Shown one piece after another: positions 11,432-21,309 of a DNA stretch of 64,000 nucleotides (the first letter of the stretch is position 1; each line of letters begins with the position of its first letter). Source of the DNA: Cryphonectria parasitica EP155 (taxonomy: Eukaryota; Ascomycota; Sordariomycetes; Diaporthales; Cryphonectriaceae); assembly GCF_011745365.1 (NCBI RefSeq), contig NW_024468916.1, positions 2,401,630 to 2,465,629 of the forward strand, written 5' to 3'. The notes beneath the pieces are model-generated. The model saw only the letters and a list, made by a program, of their open reading frames with translations. It made no database searches and was not told the DNA's origin. A program made the translations under genes and the position numbers.

Positions 11432-12130
11432 ATGTTTTCGACATACCTCATTAGCCTGCTCACGCTGGGAAGCATCGCCCATGCTATGCCAAATTCCCCA
11501 GTTTCACCTCTCTCCAGGCGGAGCGTCACATGCCTCACCGTCGGCGCCACGGCGACAGCAACTTGGACAAATGCCGAGGGCCAGACCTGTACCTTTAAAG
11601 GTGTCGTTGGCAGCAACTACGGCGAGAATGCCTCGGGCGGCGAGTACGTTCTTTGGAGCAGCACGGGCTTGAGGGGAGAAACGGGAGAGAAAAAAAGATG
11701 GTGGCTGACTTCTTGACGACGATGGATATAGTTACGCCTGCAACGGGAGATGCGGCAGTGCTTGCGACGGCACCGCCATAGGCAACGTATACACGCAGGA
11801 CTGCTTTACGCATGATATCTGCAGCTACTTTGAATTGTCTACGGATGGAGCGTCGTAAGTCTCTCCTTCTTTTTCTTCTGTATCTCCTTCTTTTTCTCTT
11901 TCTTTCTTTTCGTTCTTGGAGCAGCAGCCAGAGCCAGATGAGACTTGTCTCCGCTGCAGCTGGATCCTCGAATCATATTAGCTGACAATCTTCTTCCTAG
12001 CGACCCGAATTGCGGTGCGGCGTACGTGGCTGCCGAAGACGATTTGCTTTTGGGATATGTGGATGGTTGCTCCCAGACCAATCCGGACAACGCTGTTGCC
12101 CCTCCTACCACTTCGCCCGTCTGTAGCTGA
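11432..12130 (+). CDS. Small secreted cysteine-rich protein with PLA2-like His-Asp motif
   Basis: Three exons (11432-11643, 11732-11854, 12001-12130) give 154 aa. Both introns have CTGAC branch points and clean acceptors, and phases join at Gly-Asp-Tyr and Ala-Ser-Asp. A signal peptide (about residues 1-18) precedes a short propeptide ending in a dibasic Arg-Arg at 29-30, a likely Kex2 site. The mature part has ten cysteines, enough for five disulfides. It contains a Gly/Cys loop (CNGRCGSACDG) followed by DCFTHDICSYF. The pair of a Gly/Cys-rich loop and Cys-x-x-His-Asp-x-Cys is reminiscent of the calcium loop and catalytic His-Asp of secreted phospholipases A2. A widespread fungal small-secreted-protein family has this pattern, but activity is not established by sequence. 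It could equally be a structural effector. Confidence 0.82.
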
Positions 12131-12479
12131 GGAGGAGGAAGAAGTGACTCTCCTTTCACAGGTGTGGATAGAGGGAGGCAGTGCGCTATAGGCTCGGCGC
12201 TGTGATTAGCAGGATCCAATCCATTGCCTTTGTAAAAATCCCGATGGGCACTTCCAGCGTCGTCGTCACGCACTGCGGTCTGCGTGGTCTTTCTTTCTGG
12301 CCGTCGTGCGACTATTACACCACATACATAGCGCCTATTCATATACCTGTACTGCATAATATACCAGCTCTGCTTGTGAGGAGCACTGGGAGGATAGCGT
12401 GATTTATCTCTAGAGAGGAGTTCAGTAGTGATAGTACAATTTCAACTCTACAAACATTACTCAGTTATTCAGACTTGGC
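12131..12479. other. Convergent 3' intergenic region
   Basis: Shared 3' flank between the secreted protein gene (+) and the monooxygenase gene (-). Nothing else seen. Confidence 0.6.
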
Positions 12480-13793
12480 TCAACCCAGTGGTGCTTCTCC
12501 TTTACAACACCCAAGATTCAGCTTGGGATAGTCCGGCACCTCCCAGCCTCCATTATCCTCAGGCATGATCCTATACAACAGCTTGTCAATCCTCAGTGCA
12601 ACCAAGGTCCCCAGCAGCAAATGTACAAGCCAGATAGCCCATGCGCTCTCCCAGTAGAACAGCCCCGGCATCCCAAACCCTATCGTCTGGGCCTCCTTGA
12701 TAAACGGCCGCAGAACGTCCTCGTAGCCTTGAAGTGCAGCATCGACATTGTTGTCGTGCTTGGCCAGCTCCCCGGCCAGCACGTAGCACCCGACCAGCGC
12801 CGCCGTCGTCCCCATGCCCGTGTTAGGGCTGGGGCAGTATCCCGCATCCCCAACCAACACAACACGTCCCTTGTGCCAGCGATCCAGCTTGATCTGCCCA
12901 GAATGGTACGCATAAAAGTCACCCCTTGCCTTCAAGCCATCAAGAACCCTCTCCGTCTGCCAGCCCGCACCCCTAAAGTGCTCCTCCCACGCAGCCGCCT
13001 GCGCATCCACATCGCCGCCCTTCTCCGTCATGGCGCTGACCAGCTTCTCTGTGGGCGCCATCGTAGAGAGAGAGGCTTGTGTGCTGCGCAGAGCCCCCGT
13101 GCGTGTGGCCACCCAGCGCTTGCCCGGCGCAAGATACATTTTGGCCACAAAGACATCTTCCTCGGCTGGGTCGCGCGGGATATTGAAGAGCGCACTGTAG
13201 ACCCCGATCGAACGAAACGCGGCCCTGCTAGCCTCCTCGCCGAACAGCATGCGCCTCGTGCGAGATGCCTGCCCGTCCGCCCCGACGACGAGATCAAACT
13301 CCGCCTCGGTGCCGTCCGACAGCGTGACGCGCACGACATCCCCCTCGTGCACGAGATGCGTCGCATGCTTGCCAAACTCGTACCGCAGCACCTCGCCCGC
13401 CTCCTCGCCCCGCAGCCTCCTCGCAGCCGCGAGGCTCTCCTCCACCAGCACCTGCACCAGGTCCCCGCGCATGATCTCGAACTCGCTCGTGAACCCCTGC
13501 GGCCCGCTGCCGGTGTCGTTGCGGCCCGCCATCGCCTTGACGACTCCGTGTGTGTCTACAAAGGCGAGGCCCTTTTCGTTCTGGCACCGGGCCTGGATGG
13601 CGGGGAGGAGGCCCATGCGCTTGATGATGGGGATGCCCTGGGCCCGCAGGTCAACCTGTTGCCCGCCTGTGCGGAGGTGGGGAGCGCGTTCTATGATCGT
13701 GATGCTGTAGGAGGCGGAGGGAGAGCGGAGGAGCATGGTGGCTAGGGCGGGCCCAGCTACTCCCGCGCCGATGATGAGGATTCTGAGTGGCAT
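12480..13793 (-). CDS. FAD-dependent monooxygenase (PHBH-like)
   Basis: This is a 437-aa flavoprotein of the para-hydroxybenzoate-hydroxylase fold, which hydroxylates or epoxidises small organic substrates using NAD(P)H and O2. It has an N-terminal Rossmann GAGVAG at 9-14, the family's GADG motif at 171-174 and the ribityl-binding GD motif VGDAGYCPSPNTGMG from 314. The start at 13793 is chosen because it puts the dinucleotide-binding strand right at the N-terminus. The frame extends upstream but adds no conserved sequence. Near residue 375-400 there is a hydrophobic stretch (FYWESAWAIWLVHLLLGTLVAL) that may anchor the enzyme to a membrane. It has no intron, unlike most neighbours. Such enzymes occur in secondary metabolism and in resistance to aromatic compounds, but no synthase gene lies nearby, so the substrate is unknown. 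Confidence 0.88.
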   Translation of the reverse strand: MPLRILIIGAGVAGPALATMLLRSPSASYSITIIERAPHLRTGGQQVDLRAQGIPIIKRMGLLPAIQARCQNEKGLAFVDTHGVVKAMAGRNDTGSGPQGFTSEFEIMRGDLVQVLVEESLAAARRLRGEEAGEVLRYEFGKHATHLVHEGDVVRVTLSDGTEAEFDLVVGADGQASRTRRMLFGEEASRAAFRSIGVYSALFNIPRDPAEEDVFVAKMYLAPGKRWVATRTGALRSTQASLSTMAPTEKLVSAMTEKGGDVDAQAAAWEEHFRGAGWQTERVLDGLKARGDFYAYHSGQIKLDRWHKGRVVLVGDAGYCPSPNTGMGTTAALVGCYVLAGELAKHDNNVDAALQGYEDVLRPFIKEAQTIGFGMPGLFYWESAWAIWLVHLLLGTLVALRIDKLLYRIMPEDNGGWEVPDYPKLNLGCCKGEAPLG

Positions 13794-14510
13794 TGTGAAT
13801 AGTTGGGGCGGAGGTGAACGATGTGTACTCAAGATGCAACTGTTGTAGAGAATCCAATTGGAAACCCACGCATATACTTTGTGATTGGATTGTCTCAGCT
13901 TTTCATTATGCCTACTGAATTGAACATGTGGCAATTGATTCATTTAAACACATGGTCATGAAGGAATGGGTGGACACGGTGTTAATTCCAGTGAACATGC
14001 ACTTGTAAGACGGGGGTGGGGCCGAAAGTCAGGCAGCCTTGCCAGCGCCTGTACAAACAATGATAGACTACATAAGTAAGATATTAGGTTAGATGGTTCA
14101 GATAGCACCAGAAAAGGGAAGCCGTATTCTGCTAGAGCTTTAATGTTGCGGTGGGCCTAAGAGATAGTTGACAGCGAAAGGACACGGCCTAGTTGGCAAG
14201 TCTTTCGTGGCTATATTCTATACTTGGCAGATTGCGGTACACATAGCAGTATTTGGTCAACTAGGAGATGGTGATAAGATGCATGACTGTGAGGTAATTA
14301 TAATGAATCGAATACCATAACCATGTTTGAAAGAAAACATTACTCTATCATCTCTTGAATGATACGCATCATCACTATTTGAGCATGATCAATGCTACAA
14401 CACCATACTCATGCCTTCCAAAACGCAAAGCCTTCTCCAACCCTCACAGGAAGACCAACTTTGTTCTCCACCACCAAGAGCCCACGTCCAGTAGGTAGCC
14501 CCCACACAAT
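13794..14510. other. Intergenic, no feature seen
   Basis: AT-rich sequence upstream of the monooxygenase gene and downstream of the Hce2-like gene. No gene supported. Confidence 0.55.
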
Positions 14511-15261
14511 CTAGCCACCTGCAGTGGATGTCGGTATCTCAGTAGGCACGCTCGTCACCGTCGGGGCCGTCGCAGTCTCTCTTGTGGTATAATGGATATC
14601 CCCCCAGAGGTTAATGGACGGCGCAGACGGGGTTCCGTCATACCCATTCAGCCCATTATAGACAATGACAGACAAGACGACCTGGTTGGTCCCGCAGGTA
14701 AAGGAACCCGCCGCACCGGTGATGTTGTCTTTGGAAGTGCCGATGGCCTCCACGACCACGGAGACAACATCATCATTACCGACTCTTCAAGAAAAGTCAG
14801 CGTTGATATGGTAAAGAGAGAGGAGAGAGAGCCCCAGAGTGATGTGGTTGTAGGCTCCCATCTGCAAACGGAGACACATACACAGCATAACCTTGAGGCC
14901 CAGCGGAACCATCCGGCCCCGTCTGCGCCACCGCAAACACGCAGCTCTGGAATCCTGTGATTGGCGCGAAGTCGTCATTATCAAAACCCCAGACCTCGTA
15001 GTAGCCGTGGTTGTGGCGGACGTTCTGGAGGACCTTGTGGCAGTCTCCGACGGAGACGGAGGCGGTGGTGTTGAGGGCCTCAAGGGACCACACGGCGTCG
15101 GTGCAGTTGCGGACCGAGTCGATGAGCTTGAAGTGCTCCGAGTAGGTGCGCTTGGGGAGAAACTCGGATTGGTTGACGTGGCGGACTTGTGTGGCAGTGC
15201 AAGAGGAGATGAGGTTGAAATACAAGAGGAGTAGGAGGAGGAGGGAAATAAAGATGTCCAT
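14511..15261 (-). CDS. Secreted Ecp2/Hce2-like effector candidate
   Basis: Two exons (14882-15261 and 14511-14784) give 217 aa. The 97-nt intron has a GTATGT donor and a CTGAC branch point 15 nt before its acceptor. The start at 15261 yields a strong signal peptide (IFISLLLLLLLYFNLISSCTA). An upstream in-frame ATG would weaken it. The mature protein follows the order seen in Hce2 (homologue of Cladosporium fulvum Ecp2) domains. It has an early Cys, a VGDCHKVLQN segment, a central Trp/Gly region, SCVFAV, then VGNDDVVSVVVEAIG, and a glycine-rich strand ending SFTC. Four cysteines in the core fit two disulfides. The tail is Thr/Pro-rich. Ecp2 relatives act in plant infection or antagonism. The match is by pattern only, at low identity. 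Confidence 0.72.
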
Positions 15262-16258
15262 GGTCGGTGATGGGAGTAAAGATGATTGTTGGGGGAAATG
15301 AGAACTTGTAATGATTACCAAAATTGGGATCGAAACTCCCCTGGAGGTGAAAAGCTTCTACGTAAATGAGAAACGGATGATCAGGGATGGCAGTTCTTTG
15401 AAAGGCTAATGCTGAGAAATCCTACCCGTGAAGTATCTGAAGGGGGCAGAAGACACACAAAGTGAATAAGTGTGGGAGACAAGAGCAGCTCTTATGCAAG
15501 AGCTGGGACAGGACAGCAGGCTGAATACAGTTCTGTTTGCTCGCGAGTGTGACCTTGAAACCAGACCAACGGCAGTCACAGATGAATGTGATACGAGGAC
15601 CTGCTGTCACTTATTATGGAGGGGCTGGCACAGCGAAGCCGGTGGTTGTACTGGGGCTTCTGAGGGTGCACTGGTCTTTCTGTGATGTGTTGCGACGTTC
15701 CATGTGGGAGTTATCGTGATACAGACAAACTAGGTTTAATTCATATGCGAGGTAGATACATCGGTCTGGGCAAACTTGATGTCAAGTACTGAAACTGAAT
15801 AGATACAACCACCAGGGTATAGGTTGTCGTGGTTGGTCAGATCTTCCAAGGCTCTCAAAGGGGGTTGGTTGTCTCTTAAGGCTTGATATATATATATATA
15901 TATTTATACATATATATTTTAAAAAAAATGGTGCCGGTCGACAGTTACTTAATGAAAGTACTAGTTGATCCATCCCTCAACAAATCCCGAACCTCTAAAT
16001 ACAGCTGTACCAACCCGAGGAAGGGCATTTGGCATGACACCAAGACGGAGAATTATAGCCCTCGGGACTCACAAGGTCCAAAACCATGTTACAAAGAAGG
16101 CTCCGAAAAAAGAGTAGGACAAACTTTTATCGAAAGATTGAAAAGCCCATGCCCAGAATTACTTACTTACAAAGACATGAGACACCATCAATCTACAGCG
16201 TATTCCCTCTTCTCCTTTCCTACTTCCTCCTTCCTCCTTCATCCACACACACACCTCT
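15262..16258. other. Intergenic with AT dinucleotide tract
   Basis: Promoter of the Hce2-like gene and 3' flank of the hydrolase gene. It contains a short AT microsatellite at 15886-15903. No gene supported. Confidence 0.55.
15886..15903. repeat. (AT)9 microsatellite
   Basis: Uninterrupted AT dinucleotides, followed by another short AT run near 15910-15917. Confidence 0.85.
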
Positions 16259-17494
16259 TCATCTTACGAGCGTCTCCCCTCCACAAAACCTCCTAATCTT
16301 ACGAGCCACCTCCTCCGCACTCTTCTCCCACCCAAGAACATCCCCCGCCAGCAGCGTATCATGCGGCGCGCCCCCTTCCTCCACATTCACCTCAAACCGC
16401 CACCCACCATCCCCCCCAGCACCGCCCCTCTTCTCCCTCATCTCGGCCGCCCACCTCGCGCAGTCCACACCCAGGACCTCACCCCCCGCCCAGCTGACAA
16501 ACACCGGCACTTGCGTAACAAACGGGTGGCCCAGAGGGTCGACCCACTCGCTGATCCCCTCAGCAGAGGCAGCCTGCCGGATGTAAGCCCTGTACCCCCA
16601 CACGAGGAACGCCCGCGGCAGATAATCCGTCCGCATGAGCCCCCAGCCCTCATAGTCCGTGAGCTCCGCAGCAGAAGGGTTCACCCAGGGACTCAGGAGC
16701 ACCACCGCCCCGGGCAGAGGCAGCAAGGACCCCGCCCCACCACCCTCTCCATACCTCTCCAGATACCGCAGCAGGCCCACAGCCAGGTTCCCGCCCGCGC
16801 TGTCCCCAGAGACGGTGATGCGGGCCGGCGCCACGCCCAGCGTCCGCACCAGGTACAGATACGCAGTGAGGCAGTCCTGCAGCGCCGCAGGGAACGGATC
16901 GCGGCCTCCGTACCCGGCCAGGCGGTACTGCGGCGCGAACACGGCGTCAAAGCCTGCGTGGCGGGTGAGGAGGTTGCCCAGGAACCCTGTGGCGTCCTGG
17001 CGGCCGTCGCCGAGGACAAAGGCGCCGCCGTGGAAGTGGAGGGCGATTTTCGTCCAGGTTTTTGGGACCGAGTCTGGGCCTGTGGGGGCCGCGGCGGTCG
17101 TCTTGGTGCTGTACCAGGTCCCGCCTATGACGGCTGGGTGGATCGTGGTGCTGGCCATGGGGCCGGTGTAGAGCTGCTGCTGCTGCTGCTGCTGCTGTTC
17201 ATCGGACGGGGGGTGGATGGTTGTCCAGCGGGGTCCTTCTTTGCCTGGCGCGAGGGAGAGGGGTTTGGTGATGCTTAGGGTTGCGTCTGTGTGGACCATG
17301 TTGTAGGCGATGTTGCGGGCGAGAGTTTGTTTGAAGGTCCATGTTGGGAGGGGCCGGAGCGAGGGGATCAGGGCTTTGACGAGCCACAAAGGAAACCGGA
17401 GAAGAATGGTGGCGAGGCGGTAGAGCTTGTAGATTGTGGAAAAGGGCTGGTAAGCGAGAGTAGGGTGAGAGAGGATGGAAGGGGCGGGCGCCAT
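16259..17494 (-). CDS. Alpha/beta hydrolase, hormone-sensitive-lipase-like esterase
   Basis: A 411-aa single-exon esterase of the alpha/beta hydrolase-3 (HSL) family, expected to cleave short- or medium-chain carboxyl esters. It has the oxyanion-hole motif HGGAF at 155-159 and the nucleophile elbow GDSAGG at 230-235 with Ser232. A likely acid is Asp344, and His378 in APHDTLL completes the triad. The N-terminal segment at 20-45 is hydrophobic and could be a membrane anchor or lid helix. A glutamine run of eight (about residues 100-107), encoded by CAG repeats at 17174-17199, sits in the insert before the catalytic core. This suggests a flexible loop of variable length. Start chosen at 17494. 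It lies on the same strand as the Hce2-like gene but nearly 1 kb away, so it is independently transcribed. Substrate not predictable. Confidence 0.88.
   Translation of the reverse strand: MAPAPSILSHPTLAYQPFSTIYKLYRLATILLRFPLWLVKALIPSLRPLPTWTFKQTLARNIAYNMVHTDATLSITKPLSLAPGKEGPRWTTIHPPSDEQQQQQQQQLYTGPMASTTIHPAVIGGTWYSTKTTAAAPTGPDSVPKTWTKIALHFHGGAFVLGDGRQDATGFLGNLLTRHAGFDAVFAPQYRLAGYGGRDPFPAALQDCLTAYLYLVRTLGVAPARITVSGDSAGGNLAVGLLRYLERYGEGGGAGSLLPLPGAVVLLSPWVNPSAAELTDYEGWGLMRTDYLPRAFLVWGYRAYIRQAASAEGISEWVDPLGHPFVTQVPVFVSWAGGEVLGVDCARWAAEMREKRGGAGGDGGWRFEVNVEEGGAPHDTLLAGDVLGWEKSAEEVARKIRRFCGGETLVR
17174..17199. repeat. Coding CAG repeat (poly-Gln) in the hydrolase gene
   Basis: About eight CTG units on the plus strand, read as CAG on the coding strand, giving the glutamine run of the hydrolase. 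Confidence 0.8.
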
Positions 17495-18347
17495 GTTGTT
17501 TCTGTTGTGTCAAGATGAGGGTATAATGATTCTGTGGTGGGTTGGCTTGAATGTTGTCCTGCCAACGGCGGTTTTGGAGTGAAGTAAGGGAATAATCACA
17601 GGGCCAAAGAATATAGAAAGAAGAGGATTGGCACTTGTGTAATGAAATGTGTATTGTAATGGACAACAGAACAAGATGTGTATGACCACGAGGTCGTTAA
17701 TGCGAAGAGGGCATTGAGTATAGGAGTGGAAGCAGTAAGTAGGACTGAGTAATCCAAATGAAGACATTACACATACCAGCCCCTCCTCCTTTGTCTCAAC
17801 TGTCTCTCTCCCCCCTCTCGCGGTTCATGTGAGCCACCAGGGCAGTGTGACCCCACACGAAATCCGCCTCTACCGCCCTCTTTCACTCTGTAACAGTTGA
17901 TCTTTTGTGTCCATCTTCCTGAACTGGACTAGCACAATGTGACATGCTTCCCCGCCCCTGTTGTTCCAACATACAATGTTACCGTAACTCTAGAGAGCCT
18001 TGGTAACACTTTGGGGCGCGCGGGTGGCAGTTCGGATGTGATCCGATGACCTCGTTTAATTGAACCTTTGCAGCCACGGAAAGAGGGCAGGATTGTCTTG
18101 GCTCTACTAACCGAAAGAACCAATCTTTTCTGAAGAACCTTATGGCTGTTTCCAGCCTAGCAAGTACTGTTCCATAGAATAGAGTTTTCTCCAGGGCTGT
18201 GTCTCCATCTAGAAGGTGATATCGTGCACTGATCCGTCTTATCATGTCTATGATGATGGTTTGGTGATGATGACCGGTGAAATAGGCCATGCCAGTCTAA
18301 ACACTGCCCAAACGCCGCCCAGATGCAAATGCAAATGACAATGCTCA
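17495..18347. other. Intergenic, no feature seen
   Basis: 5' flank of the hydrolase gene and 3' flank of the arylsulfotransferase gene. Frames here are short and not gene-like. Confidence 0.55.
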
Positions 18348-20271
18348 TCAATCTTCAAATGATTGCAGTTCCCTATACTCAGGTTCCCTCGCTATGAACC
18401 TCGAGAAGCCCGCCCACGCAAGAGATTTCCGTATCTCCGCCACAACATTGATCATGTTAATACTACCTTGTGGGAACCTCGTGGGCAGTGCGCTCGGAGC
18501 CTTGCTGCGAACCAGAGCCACGACGGCTGCGATGCTCACGAGAACACCCAGAGTGATAAGAATGCCCCGCAGAAGGGACAGCGACGGCGACGATGACGTC
18601 TTCTCCTTGGCGTTGCCTACATAGCGGTCGACGGGCTGCGAGTACTTGAGCACCGTGCCGTGCTCGTCGACCGCAGCCACCCGCAGGTACTGGGGTATAT
18701 GACTGTCCGAGACCTTGAAGCTGGCCTCGAAGGCGTCCTTGGCCTGCACGTCGAGGTCCTCAAAGACATTGTCGCGGACACCATCGGAGTCCGCGCCCTG
18801 AAGCACCCAGCTCCTGACCTCGGTGGCGCCGTTCCAGCTGACATAGAGCACACCTTCTGATGGCGACAGGGAGGTGACGGGGCTGTACCACGGCCGGCCG
18901 ACCCACTGGGTCGTCTTGAAGCCCCGGTAGCTCGTCACCATGCCGAGGTGCCAGATCAGCCAGGGGGCCAGCCGCACGTCGCAGAGAACCTCGCCACCTG
19001 CTGAGAACTCGGTCACGGTTGGGTAGAAGCCGTAGTCGACGAGCACGTTGCCGCTGCCGCCCTCGAGGACCTGCACCGAACCCTGGCTCTTGGCCAGCTT
19101 GGGGTGCGCCGGGTCGTGATAGTCATGCACCAGCCGGGCGGTCAGGGCGTCGGCGTCGATCTGGAGCACCAGCCCCCGGCTGTGGTCGCCAGTGTATCGC
19201 CTCCCGCCGTAAGGGGATTTGGCATTGTCGAACAGGGTGAGTGTATCGTTCCCGTACCATCTCGCGTGATGCTGCCATGAAAAGTCCGTAGCGCGACCGC
19301 CCGATAGGTCAGTAAACATGTTCTCCTTGCCGCCCAGGATCCAGACGGTCTCGCCATCCGGGTTGATGCAGATGATCTGGTGGGTATGCCGCCCTGAGAT
19401 GATGTAGTTGCCACGGTGGTCCTTGTCGATGCTATTGATATGGAAATAGTCGAAGCCCGCTCCTGGATCTCTACCATGGTCTGAGGATTTCATGTAGGTC
19501 CGCATGCCGTCCTCCACAGGGATGTGCTCGGATGCACGCCACTCGAAGAGCAGCTCGCCCGTCTCCATGTCCACCTCCTGGAAGATGCTGTCCAGGATCC
19601 AGCCGTCCTGAGGGCCCCCTAGGGCAGAAAGGTCGGCAGGTTGGCGATGGTAGACAGTGAGGAGTGCGGTATCCTGACTGGTGATAAGGAAGTCATGGAG
19701 ATCCCCTTTCAGATCCTGGCCTCTTGTCTCGACGGCCTTGACAGTCTTGACCACCTTGTAGGTCTCGTCCAGCTGTTGGCACGGTTGTCAATAGCTGTCT
19801 CTGGATTCTCCATCCAGCAAAAGAGGTTGTGCTATTTACCATATAGTAGCTGCCCATGCCGTATTGGTGCTCTGCACCGTCAGAACCAGCCCAAAAGGTG
19901 ATGTACAGGTTTTCTTTGTACGTCTGGATCTTGAAGTCGGTAATATCCTGGCCATCCTCTCCAAACGTCTCGGCAGTCATCCATATCAGGTTGCCCCTCG
20001 CGTCCAGGATCACAGGGCCTGAATGGGCCACATAGCTCCCTCGAAGTGCGAAGAGGAAAAAGCCGTCGACACAGGCGTCATTCCACTTGAGGAAGTTGAG
20101 GCGTGGTGCACCCAGGTCAAAGGTTGTGAACCACGTCCTCGGCCACAGCCCGTACAAACCCCAGTCGTAGAGATGCTTGGATTGTAAAATGTTGTAGGCA
20201 TTGGCACATGTCGTGAGTAGGATGAAGACCGTCAGAACTTGGTGGCGGTGGCATGGCCATATGCACACCAT
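18348..20271 (-). CDS. Arylsulfotransferase (ASST)-family protein, membrane-anchored
   Basis: Two exons (19840-20271 and 18348-19772) joined in phase 0 give 618 aa. The intron is 67 nt. An N-terminal hydrophobic segment (VLTVFILLTTCANA) looks like a signal peptide. The middle 500 residues show the repeating blades expected of an ASST beta-propeller. Conserved-looking elements are FHINSIDKDHRGNYIISGRHTH and FSWQHHARW. A transmembrane helix lies at about 543-564 (LLRGILITLGVLVSIAAVVALV), followed by a 53-aa tail. Bacterial ASST enzymes transfer sulfate between phenolic esters independently of PAPS, using histidines in the propeller. For the large fungal family no activity is generally proven, so sulfate transfer is inferred. 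The topology places the propeller in the secretory lumen or outside the cell. The next gene upstream on the same strand is the GH35 enzyme. Confidence 0.85.
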
Positions 20272-21309
20272 GACCTGAAGCCGTCTGCCCTGGACCAGGG
20301 CCCAGATCGAGTGGAACCGAGCAAGGCTACTGCTGTACTGTAGATCTCTGTTGCCTTAGGACATTTCAGAACATCTAAAGGAGCGCTCGTTGGGCGGGCG
20401 GCCCCAGTGTTGGATGCAGCCGCCAGGAGAGGAGGAGTGTGGAGACTGAAAGGACCCCTGAGACTGATGAGATATTAGTCAAGTATAGAGAAGAGCAAGC
20501 AGATGAAGGTGATTAAAGACAGTTCCTCTCCAGATGGGCAACGTTGGTGATAAGAGAAACCTCGTCCCCGTCTCAAGACCCTTAAGAAAGATGAATAGAG
20601 GAAACGGAAGAAGAAGCCGACGATGTAAAGGAAGGAAAGAAGCATCGTGGTTGAGTCTTCGAACCGTCGAGGGTGAACCCCGTAAGGGCTAGACCAGTAG
20701 TAGATTTTTGGCTAGTCAACCCCAGCTTATCGCCGAGGTCGAAGGCACCTATGCCTTCCAATCATGATCTTCCCTTCATCCTCCTCCTCCTCCTCCTCCT
20801 CCTCCTCCTCCTTCATCACCCAGCATGTATCTCTCCCTTCTGTCATTTATATTTCATGTCTACGAATGCCATCTTGCTCCTTTTTGCATTTGAACCATTA
20901 CTTGTTCTCGACACACATGGACCGTGGTAAGAGCCCTCGAACAAGACGCGCGTCCGCTCCCCGGGCAACGTGGGTCTTTGAAACGATGAAGAGTACACTT
21001 GGTGGGCGATGGCGAAATCCGAGACAAGCAGTGGTATGTAGTATACATAAAATAAGTACCTTTTTTTCTTCTTTTTCTTTCTTCTTCTAGTGATTGACTG
21101 TAGCTGGGAGAGAAGGATCCTCACCCTTTTTTAAAGACCGACTGGCCTGTCTATATTGTCATTGGCAAGGTTGCATCAGGAGAAGAGAAGAAAGACCGAA
21201 ATGAATCTCTGTACCAGCACCTCACAGTCAACATATCATCTCAGACAGGCCTGAAAGCCCAGCTTATAATATTAACTCTACTCTCCTATACTACTGCTTC
21301 CCCCTTTCC
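20272..21309. other. Intergenic with TCC microsatellite
   Basis: Promoter of the ASST gene and 3' flank of the GH35 gene. A TCC trinucleotide run lies at 20779-20812. No gene supported. Confidence 0.55.
20779..20812. repeat. (TCC)n microsatellite, intergenic
   Basis: About 11 perfect trinucleotide units outside any coding region. Confidence 0.85.

Noticed and set aside
12621..13745. Long plus-strand frame opposite the FAD monooxygenase
   Set aside because: It is antisense to a well-supported flavoprotein and is rich in Arg, Pro and His as expected for a mirror frame of GC-rich codons.
12480..17494. Secondary-metabolite gene cluster around the FAD monooxygenase and the hydrolase
   Set aside because: No polyketide, peptide or terpene synthase, no pathway regulator and no contiguous tailoring genes lie in the window.
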